Made by a program: the position numbers and the translations under genes
Notes under the pieces: model-generated
Told to the model about the DNA's origin: nothing
What the model saw: only the letters and a program-made list of their open reading frames with translations
The model's database searches: none
NCBI RefSeq assembly: GCF_020010905.1
Contig: NZ_JAGJBY010000002.1
Location: 1,054,001-1,118,000 of the forward strand
DNA from: Streptomyces acidiscabies
GTDB taxonomy: Bacteria; Actinomycetota; Actinomycetes; Streptomycetales; Streptomycetaceae
Direction: 5' to 3'
DNA length: 64,000 bases
Shown here: positions 8,662 through 17,613 of the stretch, piece after piece
How the letters are laid out: every line of letters starts with the position of its first letter
Position numbering within the stretch: the stretch's first letter is position 1

Positions 8662-8922
8662 TCACACCAGGACGTGATCCACGAAGCACCACCGCCAGTC
8701 CTCGCCGGGCTCGAACGTCCGCATCACCGGATGGCCCGTCTCGTCGTGGTGGCGCGTAGCGTGCCGGCCGGGTGAGGTGTCGCAGCAGCCGACGTGCCCG
8801 CACGTCAGGCACAGACGCAACTGCACCGGGTGGGTACCGTCGCGCAGGCACTCCGGACACGTCTCGTTCAGCGGCGTGGGATCCGGGTGCGGCAGCGTGT
8901 CCGCGTGCGTGCACTGTTTCAT
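8662..8922 (-). CDS. UBP-type zinc-finger protein
   Basis: An 86-aa, almost single-domain protein with the Cys/His spacing of the UBP (BUZ) zinc finger: C4, H6, C22, C25, C38, C41, C46 and several His in GRHATRHHDETGHP. In eukaryotes this fold binds the free C-terminus of ubiquitin; bacterial members are small and of unknown role. It begins at ATG 8922 and is divergent from the antiporter gene 68 bp away. Confidence 0.8.
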   Translation of the reverse strand: MKQCTHADTLPHPDPTPLNETCPECLRDGTHPVQLRLCLTCGHVGCCDTSPGRHATRHHDETGHPVMRTFEPGEDWRWCFVDHVLV

Positions 8923-8990
8923 GATTGCCAGGTTACGACGGCCGTACGGACGACCGCGCGGAAAAACCGAGGAACGAGGGTGGGCCCGAC

Positions 8991-10589
8991 ATGGATGTGA
9001 TGCCGCTGCTCCTGCTGGTGGCGGGCAGCGCCGCGTTCGCGGCGGCGGCCCGCCGTACGCCCGTACCCGCGCCCCTGCTGCTGGTCGCGGTCGGCCTGGT
9101 GGTGTCGTACGTCCCCGGGGTCCCCGACTACACCCTCGACCCGGACGTCGTCCTCCCGCTGCTCCTGCCGCCCCTGCTGTACACGTCCGCCGCCGACAGC
9201 TCGTACCTCGACCTGCGCGCGCAGGTACGGCCCGTCGCGCTGCTGTCGGTCGGGTACGTGCTGTTCGCGACGCTCGCCGTCGGGTGGGCCGTGTACGAGC
9301 TGGTCCCGGGGATGCCGCTGACCGCAGCGCTCGTCCTGGGAGCCGTCGTCGCGCCCCCGGACGCCGTCGCCGCCACCGCCGTCGCCCGGCGCGTGGGGCT
9401 GCCGTCGCGGATCACGACGATCCTCCAGGGCGAGTCCCTCCTCAACGACGCGACCGCGATCACCGCGTACAAGGTCGCTGTCGCCGCTGCCGTCGGGGAA
9501 GGCGCGTCCTGGGCGGGCGGGATCGGGGAGTTCCTGCTGGCCGCCGTCGGCGGGACCGTCGTGGGGCTCGTCCTGATGGCGCCCCTGCACTGGCTGCGCA
9601 CCCGCCTCAAGGAACCCCTCCTCCAGAACACGCTCTCCCTGCTGATCCCCTTCGTCGCGTACTCCACCGCCGAGCAGTTCCACGCGTCCGGGGTGATCGC
9701 CGTCGTCGTGGTCGCGCTGTATCTCGGCCACCGCGCGTGGGAGGTCGACTTCGCCACCCGGCTCCAGGAGCACGCCGTGTGGAAGATGGTCGCCTTCGTC
9801 CTGGAGTCCGCCGTCTTCGCCCTCATCGGCCTCCAGCTCCCGGTCGTCCTCAAGGGGCTCGACGAGTACGACGGTGCCGACGCCGCCTGGTACGCCGTGG
9901 CCGTGTTCCTCGTGGTCGTCGCCGCGCGGTTCCTGTGGGTGTTCCCGGCGACCTTCCTGCCGCGCCTGCTGTCCAAACGCATCCGTGAGCGCGAGGACAA
10001 TCCGACCTGGCGCGGGCCCGTGGTCATCGGGTGGGCCGGGATGCGCGGGGTCGTCTCGCTGGCCATCGCGTTCTCCGTGCCGCTGACGCTCCACCACAGC
10101 GAAGAACCGTTTCCCGAACGGGACCTGGTGCTGTTCCTGACGTTCACGACCGTCATCGGGACGCTCGTCCTCCAGGGGGTGACGCTGCCCCCGCTGATCC
10201 GGCTCCTGAAGTTCCCCGAGGCGGACACGCGCGCGGCGACCCTCGCGGAGGCCAACGCGCAGGCGCAGGCGTCCCGCGTCGCCGAGCAGCGGCTCGACGA
10301 GCTGCTCTCCGACGAACGCAACGCGCTGCCGCCGCCGCTGGCCGACCGGCTGCGGTCGGTCCTGGAGCGGCGTCGCAACGCCGTGTGGGAGCGGCTGGGG
10401 CAGGCGAACCCGGTGACCGGGGAGAGCGTCGACGAGACGTACCGGCGGCTGTCGCGGGAGATGATCAGCGCGGAGCGGGAGATGTTCGTGCGGCTGCGGG
10501 ACGGTCGGTACATCGACGACGAGATGTTGCGGACGTTGCTCAGGCGGCTGGATCTGGAGGAAGCGGCGGCTTATCGGGAGGCGGAGTGA
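8991..10589 (+). CDS. Na+/H+ antiporter, CPA1 family
   Basis: A 532-aa membrane protein with about 12 hydrophobic segments in the first 400 residues, including the CPA1 half-motif GAVVAPPDAVAATAVARR and ILQGESLLNDATAITAYK carrying the conserved acidic residues. The last 130 residues are a charged cytoplasmic tail. Expected role: monovalent cation/proton exchange for pH and Na+ control. ATG 8991 (MDVMPLLLL) follows a GAGGG site; an upstream in-frame ATG at 8925 would add a polar leader. Its 3' end overlaps the convergent trypsin/STAND gene by 50 bp. Confidence 0.88.
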   Translation: MDVMPLLLLVAGSAAFAAAARRTPVPAPLLLVAVGLVVSYVPGVPDYTLDPDVVLPLLLPPLLYTSAADSSYLDLRAQVRPVALLSVGYVLFATLAVGWAVYELVPGMPLTAALVLGAVVAPPDAVAATAVARRVGLPSRITTILQGESLLNDATAITAYKVAVAAAVGEGASWAGGIGEFLLAAVGGTVVGLVLMAPLHWLRTRLKEPLLQNTLSLLIPFVAYSTAEQFHASGVIAVVVVALYLGHRAWEVDFATRLQEHAVWKMVAFVLESAVFALIGLQLPVVLKGLDEYDGADAAWYAVAVFLVVVAARFLWVFPATFLPRLLSKRIREREDNPTWRGPVVIGWAGMRGVVSLAIAFSVPLTLHHSEEPFPERDLVLFLTFTTVIGTLVLQGVTLPPLIRLLKFPEADTRAATLAEANAQAQASRVAEQRLDELLSDERNALPPPLADRLRSVLERRRNAVWERLGQANPVTGESVDETYRRLSREMISAEREMFVRLRDGRYIDDEMLRTLLRRLDLEEAAAYREAE

Positions 10590-13500
10590 GGGCTTCCTGT
10601 ACGCGCGCGTGGGTGTCCAGGGCGGCGGCGCGTTCGTCCGGGAGGGCGTCGTCGGGGAGGGTCGCCAGGACAGCGAGGGCCTCGGCGGAGAGGTGTTCGG
10701 CGGCCTCGTAGCGGTCGGTGAACAGCAGGTAGAAGCGCGCCTGTGCGTCGAGGGCCCACAACAGCTCGTCCGTGCCCTCGCCGGTCTCACGGAACACTCT
10801 GCGCAAGATCTGCGCGGCCTTGGTGTACACGCGGAACGCGACCGGCGGACTGCTGACGGAGATCAGCGACCGGGCCTGGAGGCGGAAGGCCGAGCCGAGC
10901 AGGAGCAGGTGTTCGCGGCCTTGGTCACGTACGAGTACGCGGGCCGCCGTGACGGCTTCGTCCGCGGCTTGCCGGCTCTCCGCCCCCTCGGTGAGATTGG
11001 CCAGGACAAGGAGGATCTCCACGTAGTCCGACAGGTGGGCCTCGGGACGGACACGGGCCAGCGGGCGCCGGACGGACAGGTCCTCCCGGGCGGCCTCGAC
11101 CAGTGCGGGTTCGTCGTCGAGAGCCGCCAGGATCTGCACCATGTGGTCCAGCGTGGAGGCCAGTTCCGCGAGGTAGGCGTCCGGTTCCTCCTCGGCGGCC
11201 GACCTGCGCACCCGCAGCGACTCCTCGGCCGTCCTGAGCGCCCTCTCCGGATCGCCCGCGCGGTACTGGTGCCGGGACAGCGTGCTGAGTGAGCGGGCGA
11301 GGCTGGGGAGCAACTGCGGGTGACGGCCCGACAGTTCCCGCCGCAGGGCGACGGAGTCCCGCGCCCGCTCCAGCGCCTCGCCGAGCCGGCCGCAGTCGGC
11401 GAGGCCGTAGGAGAGGTTGTTCAGCGTCGCGGCGACGGCCTCCGTCCAGACGTCGGGCTCCTCCGAGTCCGGCACCCTGGACAGCTCCCGGAGCGCTTTC
11501 TCGCCCTCGGTGACGGACTCCTCCGGCCGCCCGAGCGAGTTGAGCTCACGGGACCGCTGGCCCAGCAGCGCCCCCCGCAGCCACGCCGGGGCGTCCGGGA
11601 CGCTGTCCAGGAGGGCCAGCGCCGACACCGTGGTCTCCAGCGCCTTCGCGTGCTGCCCGGCGGCCACGAGGCGTCCGGCGAGGTTGTGCAGCGATCCCGC
11701 GCGCGCGAGCGGTGAGCGTTCCTCCCCCAGGTCCACCAACAGCTGCTGGAGCCGCACACTCCACGACACCAGCGCCTGGCTCAGAAATGGCATCCGATTG
11801 GCCAGCTCCACCAACTGCTCGTCCGGCATCAGCTCTTCGTCCAGGATCACCTCCAACGCCCCCACCAGCACCGCAGGTTCCGCACTGCGCCGCACCGCCC
11901 CCAGCAACCGGGGCGCCAACATCCCCGGCGCCGCGCGCACGGCGTCGTACACAACCCCCGCGACGCCCTCCACGCGCGCGGACGCACGACTGAGCACCAA
12001 CAGGGCGTTGATCATCTCCTCGTTGTCCAGGACGCCGATCAGCCGCAGGAAGATCTCCGGCTCGTCGGCCACGCGCGTGCCCACGAGGTACTCGCCCAGC
12101 GGGTCGGGTTCCAGCACACCCCAGTGCGCGGCGCCCCCCTCCGGCCTCGGGTACAGGTCCCGCAGCCAGTCGGCGACAGCCCGCCGTACCGCCTCCGGCT
12201 GATCCCCGACGCGCGGCACGTGCGCGAGGACGGCGTGGGCGCGCTCGCGCGGGACGGGGCCGACGAGGGTGGCCGTGACGACGGCGTTGCGGAGGGCCGC
12301 TTCGCCGAGGGCGTTCAGCGGGGCGTCCCGGGAGGCGGTCTTCCAGTACGCCGCCTCGTGCCGCAGGAGCGTGTCCTGGGCCGCCGTCCCTGCCGAGGGG
12401 GCCAGGAGGCTCGCCAGGGCCGCCATATGGATCTCCAGGACGGTCCTGGGGGGCCTGGCGGGCGCCTCCCCGGGTGCGGGTGCCACTGGCAGCCCCAGAG
12501 CCGCCACACCGCGCGCCAGGTCCGTCACGGCCGTACGGAACACCTCGCGCGCGTCCGCGCCCAGGGACTCCGTGCCGGTGATGGACCAGCGGCGAGCGTT
12601 CTCGGCGAGGTCGGCCGCCTCCGGGCCGTGCGCGCGGAGTTCGTCCCACCAGCGGCCCTGCGCGCGGGCGATGAGGAGGACACGCACGCGCGGGCGCCGG
12701 GCGACGATCTCCAGGAGGGCGCCGAGTTGGCCGACGCGGCTCTCGGCGTAGTCCACGACGAGCAGCACGGGCGCCGTCGTCGAGGCGAACAGGGCGTCCG
12801 GTACGGCGCTGCGCGCCAGGTGGACGACGGCGTGCCGGGAGGCGGCGAGGCGGTGGCCCAGTTCCCGTGCCACCCGGGACTTGCCAGCGCCGCCCGCGCC
12901 GGTCAGCAGGGCGAGGGAGACGCCGTCGCCGTCCTGGCACCAGGCCGTCAGCTCGGCGAGCAACTCCGTGCGGCCCGTGAAGCGGACCGTCTCCGCGCGC
13001 GGGTGCAGCAGGAGGGCGACGGAGGCGGGGACCAGGGGCGCCGAGGGCTGGGCCCGGTCCGCGAACTCGGCGGGCTCCAACTGGGCGTCCTGGCCGGTGT
13101 GTTCACGCAGGAGGTCCCGGAAGCCGGGGTCGGCGAGCAGGACGTACGCCGGGACGGCCTCCAAGCGGCTGTGCTGCCAGTCGGGGAGGTCGGCGACGGC
13201 CACGCCGACCAGGAGGTCCCGGCACCAGACGGCGCCGCCGGACAGGCCCGCCCAGGGGGAGGCGCCTTCCGGCGGGGTGCCGGTGAGGTTCAGGACGTAC
13301 CGGTCGCGCTCCACGGCGTCCAGCGGGTCCAGTTCGCCCCGGAAGGGACGCGACCCGACCTGGTCACCGGGGCCCGCGGCGAAGCCGAGGAGGGTGACGC
13401 CGGCCGGCTCCGACGTGACCAGCGTCCCCCAGCGCACCGGTTCGACGCCCGGGAGGACGTCCTCGTCCGCGAGGAGCAGCGCCGCGTCGTAGTGCCGGTC

Positions 13501-13674
13501 GAAGCGGGACCAGACGACCTCGCAGCGTACGGCGGGGGTGCGGGGCGTGCGGACCGTCGCGTGCGTGCGCTCGCGCAGGACGTGGGCCGCCGTGAGGACC
13601 AGGCGCGGGGCGAGGACGAGGCCCGAGCCCTGGCCCGCCGCCTCCACCAGGGCGGCCCGGAGCCGGTCCGGCAC
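10540..13674 (-). CDS. Trypsin-like protease / STAND NTPase / TPR protein
   Basis: A 1044-aa modular protein. Residues 1-190 form a trypsin-like serine protease domain with a complete triad: His31 (LTAAHV), Asp63 (YDAALLLA) and Ser145 (GLSGGAV). A P-loop STAND-type NTPase follows (about 225-540), with Walker A TGAGGAGKS at 258-266 and Walker B VLLVVDYAE. The C-terminal half (about 620-1020) is alpha-helical TPR-like repeats. No signal peptide, so it should act in the cytoplasm. It starts at GTG 13674, 3 bp after the Trypco2 gene. Trypsin plus Trypco pairs were described as parts of NTP-dependent conflict systems. Substrate and trigger are unknown. Confidence 0.85.
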   Translation of the reverse strand: MPDRLRAALVEAAGQGSGLVLAPRLVLTAAHVLRERTHATVRTPRTPAVRCEVVWSRFDRHYDAALLLADEDVLPGVEPVRWGTLVTSEPAGVTLLGFAAGPGDQVGSRPFRGELDPLDAVERDRYVLNLTGTPPEGASPWAGLSGGAVWCRDLLVGVAVADLPDWQHSRLEAVPAYVLLADPGFRDLLREHTGQDAQLEPAEFADRAQPSAPLVPASVALLLHPRAETVRFTGRTELLAELTAWCQDGDGVSLALLTGAGGAGKSRVARELGHRLAASRHAVVHLARSAVPDALFASTTAPVLLVVDYAESRVGQLGALLEIVARRPRVRVLLIARAQGRWWDELRAHGPEAADLAENARRWSITGTESLGADAREVFRTAVTDLARGVAALGLPVAPAPGEAPARPPRTVLEIHMAALASLLAPSAGTAAQDTLLRHEAAYWKTASRDAPLNALGEAALRNAVVTATLVGPVPRERAHAVLAHVPRVGDQPEAVRRAVADWLRDLYPRPEGGAAHWGVLEPDPLGEYLVGTRVADEPEIFLRLIGVLDNEEMINALLVLSRASARVEGVAGVVYDAVRAAPGMLAPRLLGAVRRSAEPAVLVGALEVILDEELMPDEQLVELANRMPFLSQALVSWSVRLQQLLVDLGEERSPLARAGSLHNLAGRLVAAGQHAKALETTVSALALLDSVPDAPAWLRGALLGQRSRELNSLGRPEESVTEGEKALRELSRVPDSEEPDVWTEAVAATLNNLSYGLADCGRLGEALERARDSVALRRELSGRHPQLLPSLARSLSTLSRHQYRAGDPERALRTAEESLRVRRSAAEEEPDAYLAELASTLDHMVQILAALDDEPALVEAAREDLSVRRPLARVRPEAHLSDYVEILLVLANLTEGAESRQAADEAVTAARVLVRDQGREHLLLLGSAFRLQARSLISVSSPPVAFRVYTKAAQILRRVFRETGEGTDELLWALDAQARFYLLFTDRYEAAEHLSAEALAVLATLPDDALPDERAAALDTHARVQEALTPPPDKPPLPPDPAA

Positions 13675-13677
13675 GGC

Positions 13678-14016
13678 TCAGCGGCCGAACGCCGAGTCCA
13701 GGGCGCCGGCCTCGGGCGGATGCTCGTTGCTGATCAGCAGCGGGTTGCCGGAGGCGTCCTTGGGCGTGAGGACGAACTTCACGCGGTGCGTGTCCTGCTT
13801 GCCGACCTTGCCGCTGACGTCCGCCGACACGACCGCGCTGAAGATCCGGCTCACCCCGACCTTGGCGGTGGCCTCCTTGGTCAGCGTGAACGCGAACTCC
13901 AGCTCGATGGGCCCCACTTCGAAGGAGAGGCCGCTCGTCGCGCCCGCCGTCGCCGCACCGAGCAGCTCGTCGCGCAGCGCCTGGACCGCCTCGCCCACAC
14001 CGATCTCGTCCGCCAC
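13678..14016 (-). CDS. Trypco2-family protein
   Basis: A 112-aa protein matching the Trypco2 (trypsin-co-occurring) pattern: an N-terminal IGVGEAVQALRDELLGA helix, a beta-rich middle (SFEVGPIELEFAFTLTKEA), a VGVSRIFSAVVSADVSGKVG segment and a HRVKFVLTPKD strand. The first 13 codons read MADEIGVGEAVQA and the gene lies directly upstream of, and almost touching, the trypsin/NTPase/TPR gene, so the two should be made together. Family members are presumed regulators or adaptors of the linked protease. ATG 14016 has a GGGGGAACC site. Confidence 0.85.
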   Translation of the reverse strand: MADEIGVGEAVQALRDELLGAATAGATSGLSFEVGPIELEFAFTLTKEATAKVGVSRIFSAVVSADVSGKVGKQDTHRVKFVLTPKDASGNPLLISNEHPPEAGALDSAFGR

Positions 14017-14065
14017 AGGTTCCCCCCTGATCGCCGGTCAACTGGCTCACTGTACGGCCGTCGGA

Positions 14066-14980
14066 TCAGCCGGGGAACGGGGTTCCCGTGATCACCGCCG
14101 CGAGTGTCGTCCCGCGCGGGAAGGCGCCTTCGCGGGTCAGGGTGACAAGTCCGTACAGCAACTTGGCGACATAGAGACGCTCCACCGGCAGGCCGTGCCG
14201 GTCCTCGAAGTCCCGGGCGAAATCCTCCAGTTCGGGGGTGGTGCGGGCGTAGCCGCCGAACGGGAAGCGGTGGTCCAGGTGCCAGTTCGTGAACTCCCGG
14301 CCGAACGCCTCGCGTTGGAGGGCGCGGATCTCCTCGGTGAGGAAGTCGCCCTTCAACACCGGGACGCCCAGCGCGTGTTGGCCCGGGGCGAGGCCGGCCG
14401 CCAGGCCCGCCAGGGTGCCGCCCGTGCCGCAGGCGACCGCCGCCACGTCGACACCGGCGAGCTCCTCGCCCAGGGCCCGGCAACCGCGTACGGCTGCCGC
14501 GTTGCTGCCGCCCTCGGGGACGACGTACGCGTCCTCGGCGTCCGCCTCGCGGAGGATTCTCGCGAGGGTCGCCGGGTTGGACTTGTGGCGGTACGTCGTG
14601 CGGTCGACGAAGTGGAGGCGCATGCCGTGGGCCGTGCAGTGGGCCAGGGACGGGTTCAGGGGGCGGGCGGCGAGTTCGTCGCCCCGGACGACGCCGATCG
14701 TGGAGATGCCCCGGGCCGCTCCGGCGGTGGCCGTCGCGCGGAGGTGGTTGGAGTAGGCGCCGCCGAACGTGAGAAGCGGACGGCCGGACGCCGCTTCGAG
14801 GTTCGGGGTCAGTTTGCGGTACTTGTTGCCGATCAGGGTGGGGTGCAGGAGGTCGTCGCGTTTCAGCAGGAGACGGACGTCGTGGCTGGTGAAACGTTCG
14901 TCCCGGGTTTCCTGGAGCGGGGAGGGCAGGGGCACCCGGTCATTGTCGAACACCGTTCGGTGGAACGTGCCCCTTCCCAC
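14066..14980 (-). CDS. PLP-dependent ACC deaminase / D-cysteine desulfhydrase family protein
   Basis: A 304-aa fold-type II PLP enzyme. The lysine of GNKYRKL (near residue 52) should bind the cofactor; GGAYSNHLRATA and the glycine-rich VACGTGGTLAGLAAG bind substrate and PLP phosphate. Members break down 1-aminocyclopropane-1-carboxylate or D-cysteine; the exact substrate is not clear. Starts at GTG 14980; the ribosome-binding site is weak, and GTG 14953 is an alternative. It lies between the Trypco2 gene and the divergent encapsulin gene, with no obvious link to either. Confidence 0.85.
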   Translation of the reverse strand: MGRGTFHRTVFDNDRVPLPSPLQETRDERFTSHDVRLLLKRDDLLHPTLIGNKYRKLTPNLEAASGRPLLTFGGAYSNHLRATATAGAARGISTIGVVRGDELAARPLNPSLAHCTAHGMRLHFVDRTTYRHKSNPATLARILREADAEDAYVVPEGGSNAAAVRGCRALGEELAGVDVAAVACGTGGTLAGLAAGLAPGQHALGVPVLKGDFLTEEIRALQREAFGREFTNWHLDHRFPFGGYARTTPELEDFARDFEDRHGLPVERLYVAKLLYGLVTLTREGAFPRGTTLAAVITGTPFPG

Positions 14981-15061
14981 TCTTGCGATGATCCATTCCC
15001 GCTCTTTCGTGTAATACCACTACCGGCTCAGCTGCGGAAAGCTTGCCCGCGAGATGAGTGC

Positions 15062-15080
15062 CCGGCACACCACGTGCCGG
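15062..15080. promoter_or_regulatory. Hairpin in the encapsulin leader
   Basis: CCGGCAC (15062-15068) pairs with GTGCCGG (15074-15080) across a 5-nt loop, ending 10 nt before the GGGAGGG ribosome-binding site of the shell gene. It could affect translation or RNA stability, or be a protein site. The symmetry is seen; the role is not known. Confidence 0.35.
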
Positions 15081-15105
15081 TGCATGTAGCGGGAGGGCAA
15101 TCCAC

Positions 15106-16509
15106 ATGTCGGTAGGCGAAGAGATCCGCACCGAAGAGGGCGCGCCGCAGCAGAGCCTCGGAACGGCCGCGGCGCGGAACCTGGCCACCACCACCAAGTC
15201 CGTTCCGCAGATGCAGGAGATCAGTTCCCGCTGGCTGCTGCGCACGCTGCCGTGGGTCGACGTCCAGGGCGGCACGTACCGGGTGAACCGGCGGCTCACG
15301 TACTCCGTCGGCGACGGCCGCATCACCTTCGTCAAGACCGGCGACCGCGTCGAGGTGATCCCCGCCGAACTGGGCGAACTGCCCGCGCTGCGCGGCTACG
15401 AGGACGAGGCGGTCCTCACCGAGCTCGCCTCGCGCTCCCGCCAGCGCGAGATCGGCGCCGGGGAGGTCATCGCCTCCTTCGGCAGCTCGAACGACGAGGT
15501 GTTCATGCTGGCGCACGGCCGCGTCGAGAAGGTCGGCACCGGCCCCTACGGCGACGACCAGGTCCTCGGCGTCCTCGCCGACGGCGCCTACTTCGGCGAC
15601 GAGGCCCTCCTCGACGACGACGCGATCTGGGAGTTCACCGCCCGCGCGGTCACCGCCTGCACCGTCCTCACCCTGTCCCGGCAGGACTTCCAGCAGGTCG
15701 CCGAGCGCGGCGACTCGCTCCGCGCGCACCTGAGCGAGCTGCGCTCCATCCCCGCGCAGAACACCAACAAGTACGGCGAGAAGGCCGTCGACCTCGCGGC
15801 CGGCCACTCCGGCGAGCCGGACATCCCGCACACGTTCGTCGACTACGACGCCTCGCCCCGCGAGTACGAACTCAGCATCGCCCAGACCGTGTTGCGCATC
15901 CACTCGCGCGTCGCCGACCTCTACAACCAGCCGATGAACCAGACGGAGCAGCAACTCAGGCTCACCGTCGAGGCGCTGAAGGAGCGCCAGGAGCACGAGC
16001 TGGTCAACAACCGGGAGTTCGGGCTCCTCACCAACTGCGAGTACGACCAGCGCATCCAGCCCCACGACGGCGTGCCCGGGCCCGACGACATGGACGAGCT
16101 GCTCAGCCGCCGGCGCGGGACCAAGCTGTTCCTCGCGCACCCGCGCGCCATCGCCGCGTTCGGGCGTGAGCTGAACAAGCGCGGGCTCGTGCCCGAGACC
16201 ATCGACATCGAGGGCAACCGCATTCCCACCTGGCGCGGCGTGCCGATCTACCCCTGCAACAAGATCCCCGTCACCGAGGCCCGCACCAGCTCCATCATCG
16301 CCATGCGTCTCGGCGAGAAGGACCAGGGCGTCATCGGGCTGCGGCAGTCCGGGCTGCCCGACGAGATCGAGCCCAGCCTGTCCGTGCGGTTCATGGGCAT
16401 CAACGAGCAGGCCATCATCAAGTACCTCGTCACCGCGTACTACTCCGCCGCCGTCCTCGTCCCGGACGCCCTCGGTGTCCTGGAGAACGTCGAGGTCGGT
16501 CGTTGGTGA
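15106..16509 (+). CDS. Family 2B encapsulin nanocompartment shell protein (EshA-like)
   Basis: A 467-aa protein of the EshA/SCO5249 type, now classed as family 2B encapsulin: an HK97-phage-like shell subunit that self-assembles into a protein cage. Residues 1-88 form the extended N-terminal arm and start of the shell fold. Residues about 90-205 are an inserted cyclic-nucleotide-binding-like domain (AYFGDEALL at 161-169). Residues about 220-467 are the shell core, including VNNREFGLL, RRGTKLFLAHP, IPTWRGVPIYPCNKIPV and the C-terminal YYSAAVLVPDALGVLENVEV. The canonical cNMP Arg after the FGE-ALL motif is not visible. ATG 15106 follows GGGAGGG. The prenyl synthase gene starts 47 bp later and is the probable cargo. 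Confidence 0.9.
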   Translation: MSVGEEIRTEEGAPQQSLGTAAARNLATTTKSVPQMQEISSRWLLRTLPWVDVQGGTYRVNRRLTYSVGDGRITFVKTGDRVEVIPAELGELPALRGYEDEAVLTELASRSRQREIGAGEVIASFGSSNDEVFMLAHGRVEKVGTGPYGDDQVLGVLADGAYFGDEALLDDDAIWEFTARAVTACTVLTLSRQDFQQVAERGDSLRAHLSELRSIPAQNTNKYGEKAVDLAAGHSGEPDIPHTFVDYDASPREYELSIAQTVLRIHSRVADLYNQPMNQTEQQLRLTVEALKERQEHELVNNREFGLLTNCEYDQRIQPHDGVPGPDDMDELLSRRRGTKLFLAHPRAIAAFGRELNKRGLVPETIDIEGNRIPTWRGVPIYPCNKIPVTEARTSSIIAMRLGEKDQGVIGLRQSGLPDEIEPSLSVRFMGINEQAIIKYLVTAYYSAAVLVPDALGVLENVEVGRW

Positions 16510-16555
16510 CCCTCCGTCCCGCCGTGTGTGCCCGCCCTTCGGGGCGGGTGCGCAC

Positions 16556-17599
16556 GTGACCCTTCAGGCCGGGGAAGTGGCCCACGAGGCCGCGCTCATC
16601 CTGGAGCGCGCCCGCGCCGACGTCGATCCCCAACTCCGGTTCGCCGTCGACTCGTTGCCGCCCGAGATGCGGCGGGTCGCCCGGTACCACTTCGGGTGGC
16701 AGGACGCGGAGGGGCGGGCGGTCCACGGGAACGCGGGCAAGGCGATACGGCCCGCCCTGGTGCTGGCCGCGGCCGAGGCGGTCGGGGGGACCGCCGGGCG
16801 TACGGCCGCCGTTCGGGGCGCCGCCGCTGTCGAACTCGTCCACAACTTCACGCTGCTCCACGACGACGTCATGGACCGTGATCCCACGCGCCGGCATCGG
16901 GCCACCGCGTGGAACGTCTTCGGCGATCCCGACGCGATCCTCTCCGGGGACGCGCTCCAGGCTCTCGCCTTCCAGCTCCTCGCCGGGGACTCCCATCCCG
17001 TCGCCCTTGCCGCCGTCGGGCGGCTCGCGGCCTGTGTCATCGAGCTGTGTGAGGGGCAGCAGGTCGATACGGCCCTCGAACGCCGGGATCCCCGTGAGGT
17101 CGGGCTGTCCGAGGTGCTGCGGATGGCCGAGGCGAAGACCGGGGCGCTGCTCGGGTGTGCCTGTGCGATCGGGGGGTTGTACGGCGGGGGGTCCCTTGAG
17201 GTGGTCGAGTCCCTTGACGCGTTCGGGCGGCAGGCCGGGCTTGCGTTTCAGCTCATCGACGATGTCATCGGGATATGGGGGGATCCGTTGCATACCGGGA
17301 AGCCTGCGGGGGCGGATCTGGCGGCTCGGAAGAAGTCGTTGCCGGTTGTCGCGGCGTTGACCTCCGGTGGTTTGGCGGGGGAGGAACTGGCCGCGCTGTA
17401 TTCGGTGCCGTATGTGGCGGGGGATCTTGAGCGGACGGCTCTCGCTGTGGAGCGGGCCGGGGGGCGGGACTGGGCTCAGATCGAGGCTGCGGATCGGATG
17501 GGGGTGGCGTTGGGGGAGTTGGCTCGGGCTGTGCCGGATCCGGAGCGGGCGGGAGGGTTGTTGACGTTGGCCGAGTTTGTTACTCGGCGGAGTAGTTGA
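16556..17599 (+). CDS. Polyprenyl diphosphate synthase, likely encapsulin cargo
   Basis: An isoprenyl diphosphate synthase of about 347 aa that should condense IPP onto allylic diphosphates. It has the first aspartate motif LLHDDVMDRDPTRR, the second aspartate motif LIDDVIGIWGD, GNAGKAIRPALVLAA and the KTGALLG lysine. Product length (C15, C20 or longer) cannot be read with confidence. GTG 16556 has GGGGCGGG 8 nt upstream; GTG 16526 would add 10 residues. Prenyl synthases are known neighbours and predicted cargo of family 2B encapsulins, so it may work inside the shell. Third-position GC falls towards the 3' end, where the coding strand is G/T-rich. Confidence 0.9.
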   Translation: MTLQAGEVAHEAALILERARADVDPQLRFAVDSLPPEMRRVARYHFGWQDAEGRAVHGNAGKAIRPALVLAAAEAVGGTAGRTAAVRGAAAVELVHNFTLLHDDVMDRDPTRRHRATAWNVFGDPDAILSGDALQALAFQLLAGDSHPVALAAVGRLAACVIELCEGQQVDTALERRDPREVGLSEVLRMAEAKTGALLGCACAIGGLYGGGSLEVVESLDAFGRQAGLAFQLIDDVIGIWGDPLHTGKPAGADLAARKKSLPVVAALTSGGLAGEELAALYSVPYVAGDLERTALAVERAGGRDWAQIEAADRMGVALGELARAVPDPERAGGLLTLAEFVTRRSS

Positions 17600-17613
17600 G
17601 GGGGTTGTCGGTT

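Noticed and set aside
10540..14016. Insertion sequence or prophage origin for the trypsin/Trypco2 pair
   Set aside because: No transposase, integrase, attachment site or terminal repeat was seen around it; acquisition by transfer remains possible but is not supported.
15028..16140. Minus-strand frames opposite the encapsulin gene
   Set aside because: Antisense shadows with no family pattern, while the plus-strand product is a clear match to a known shell family.
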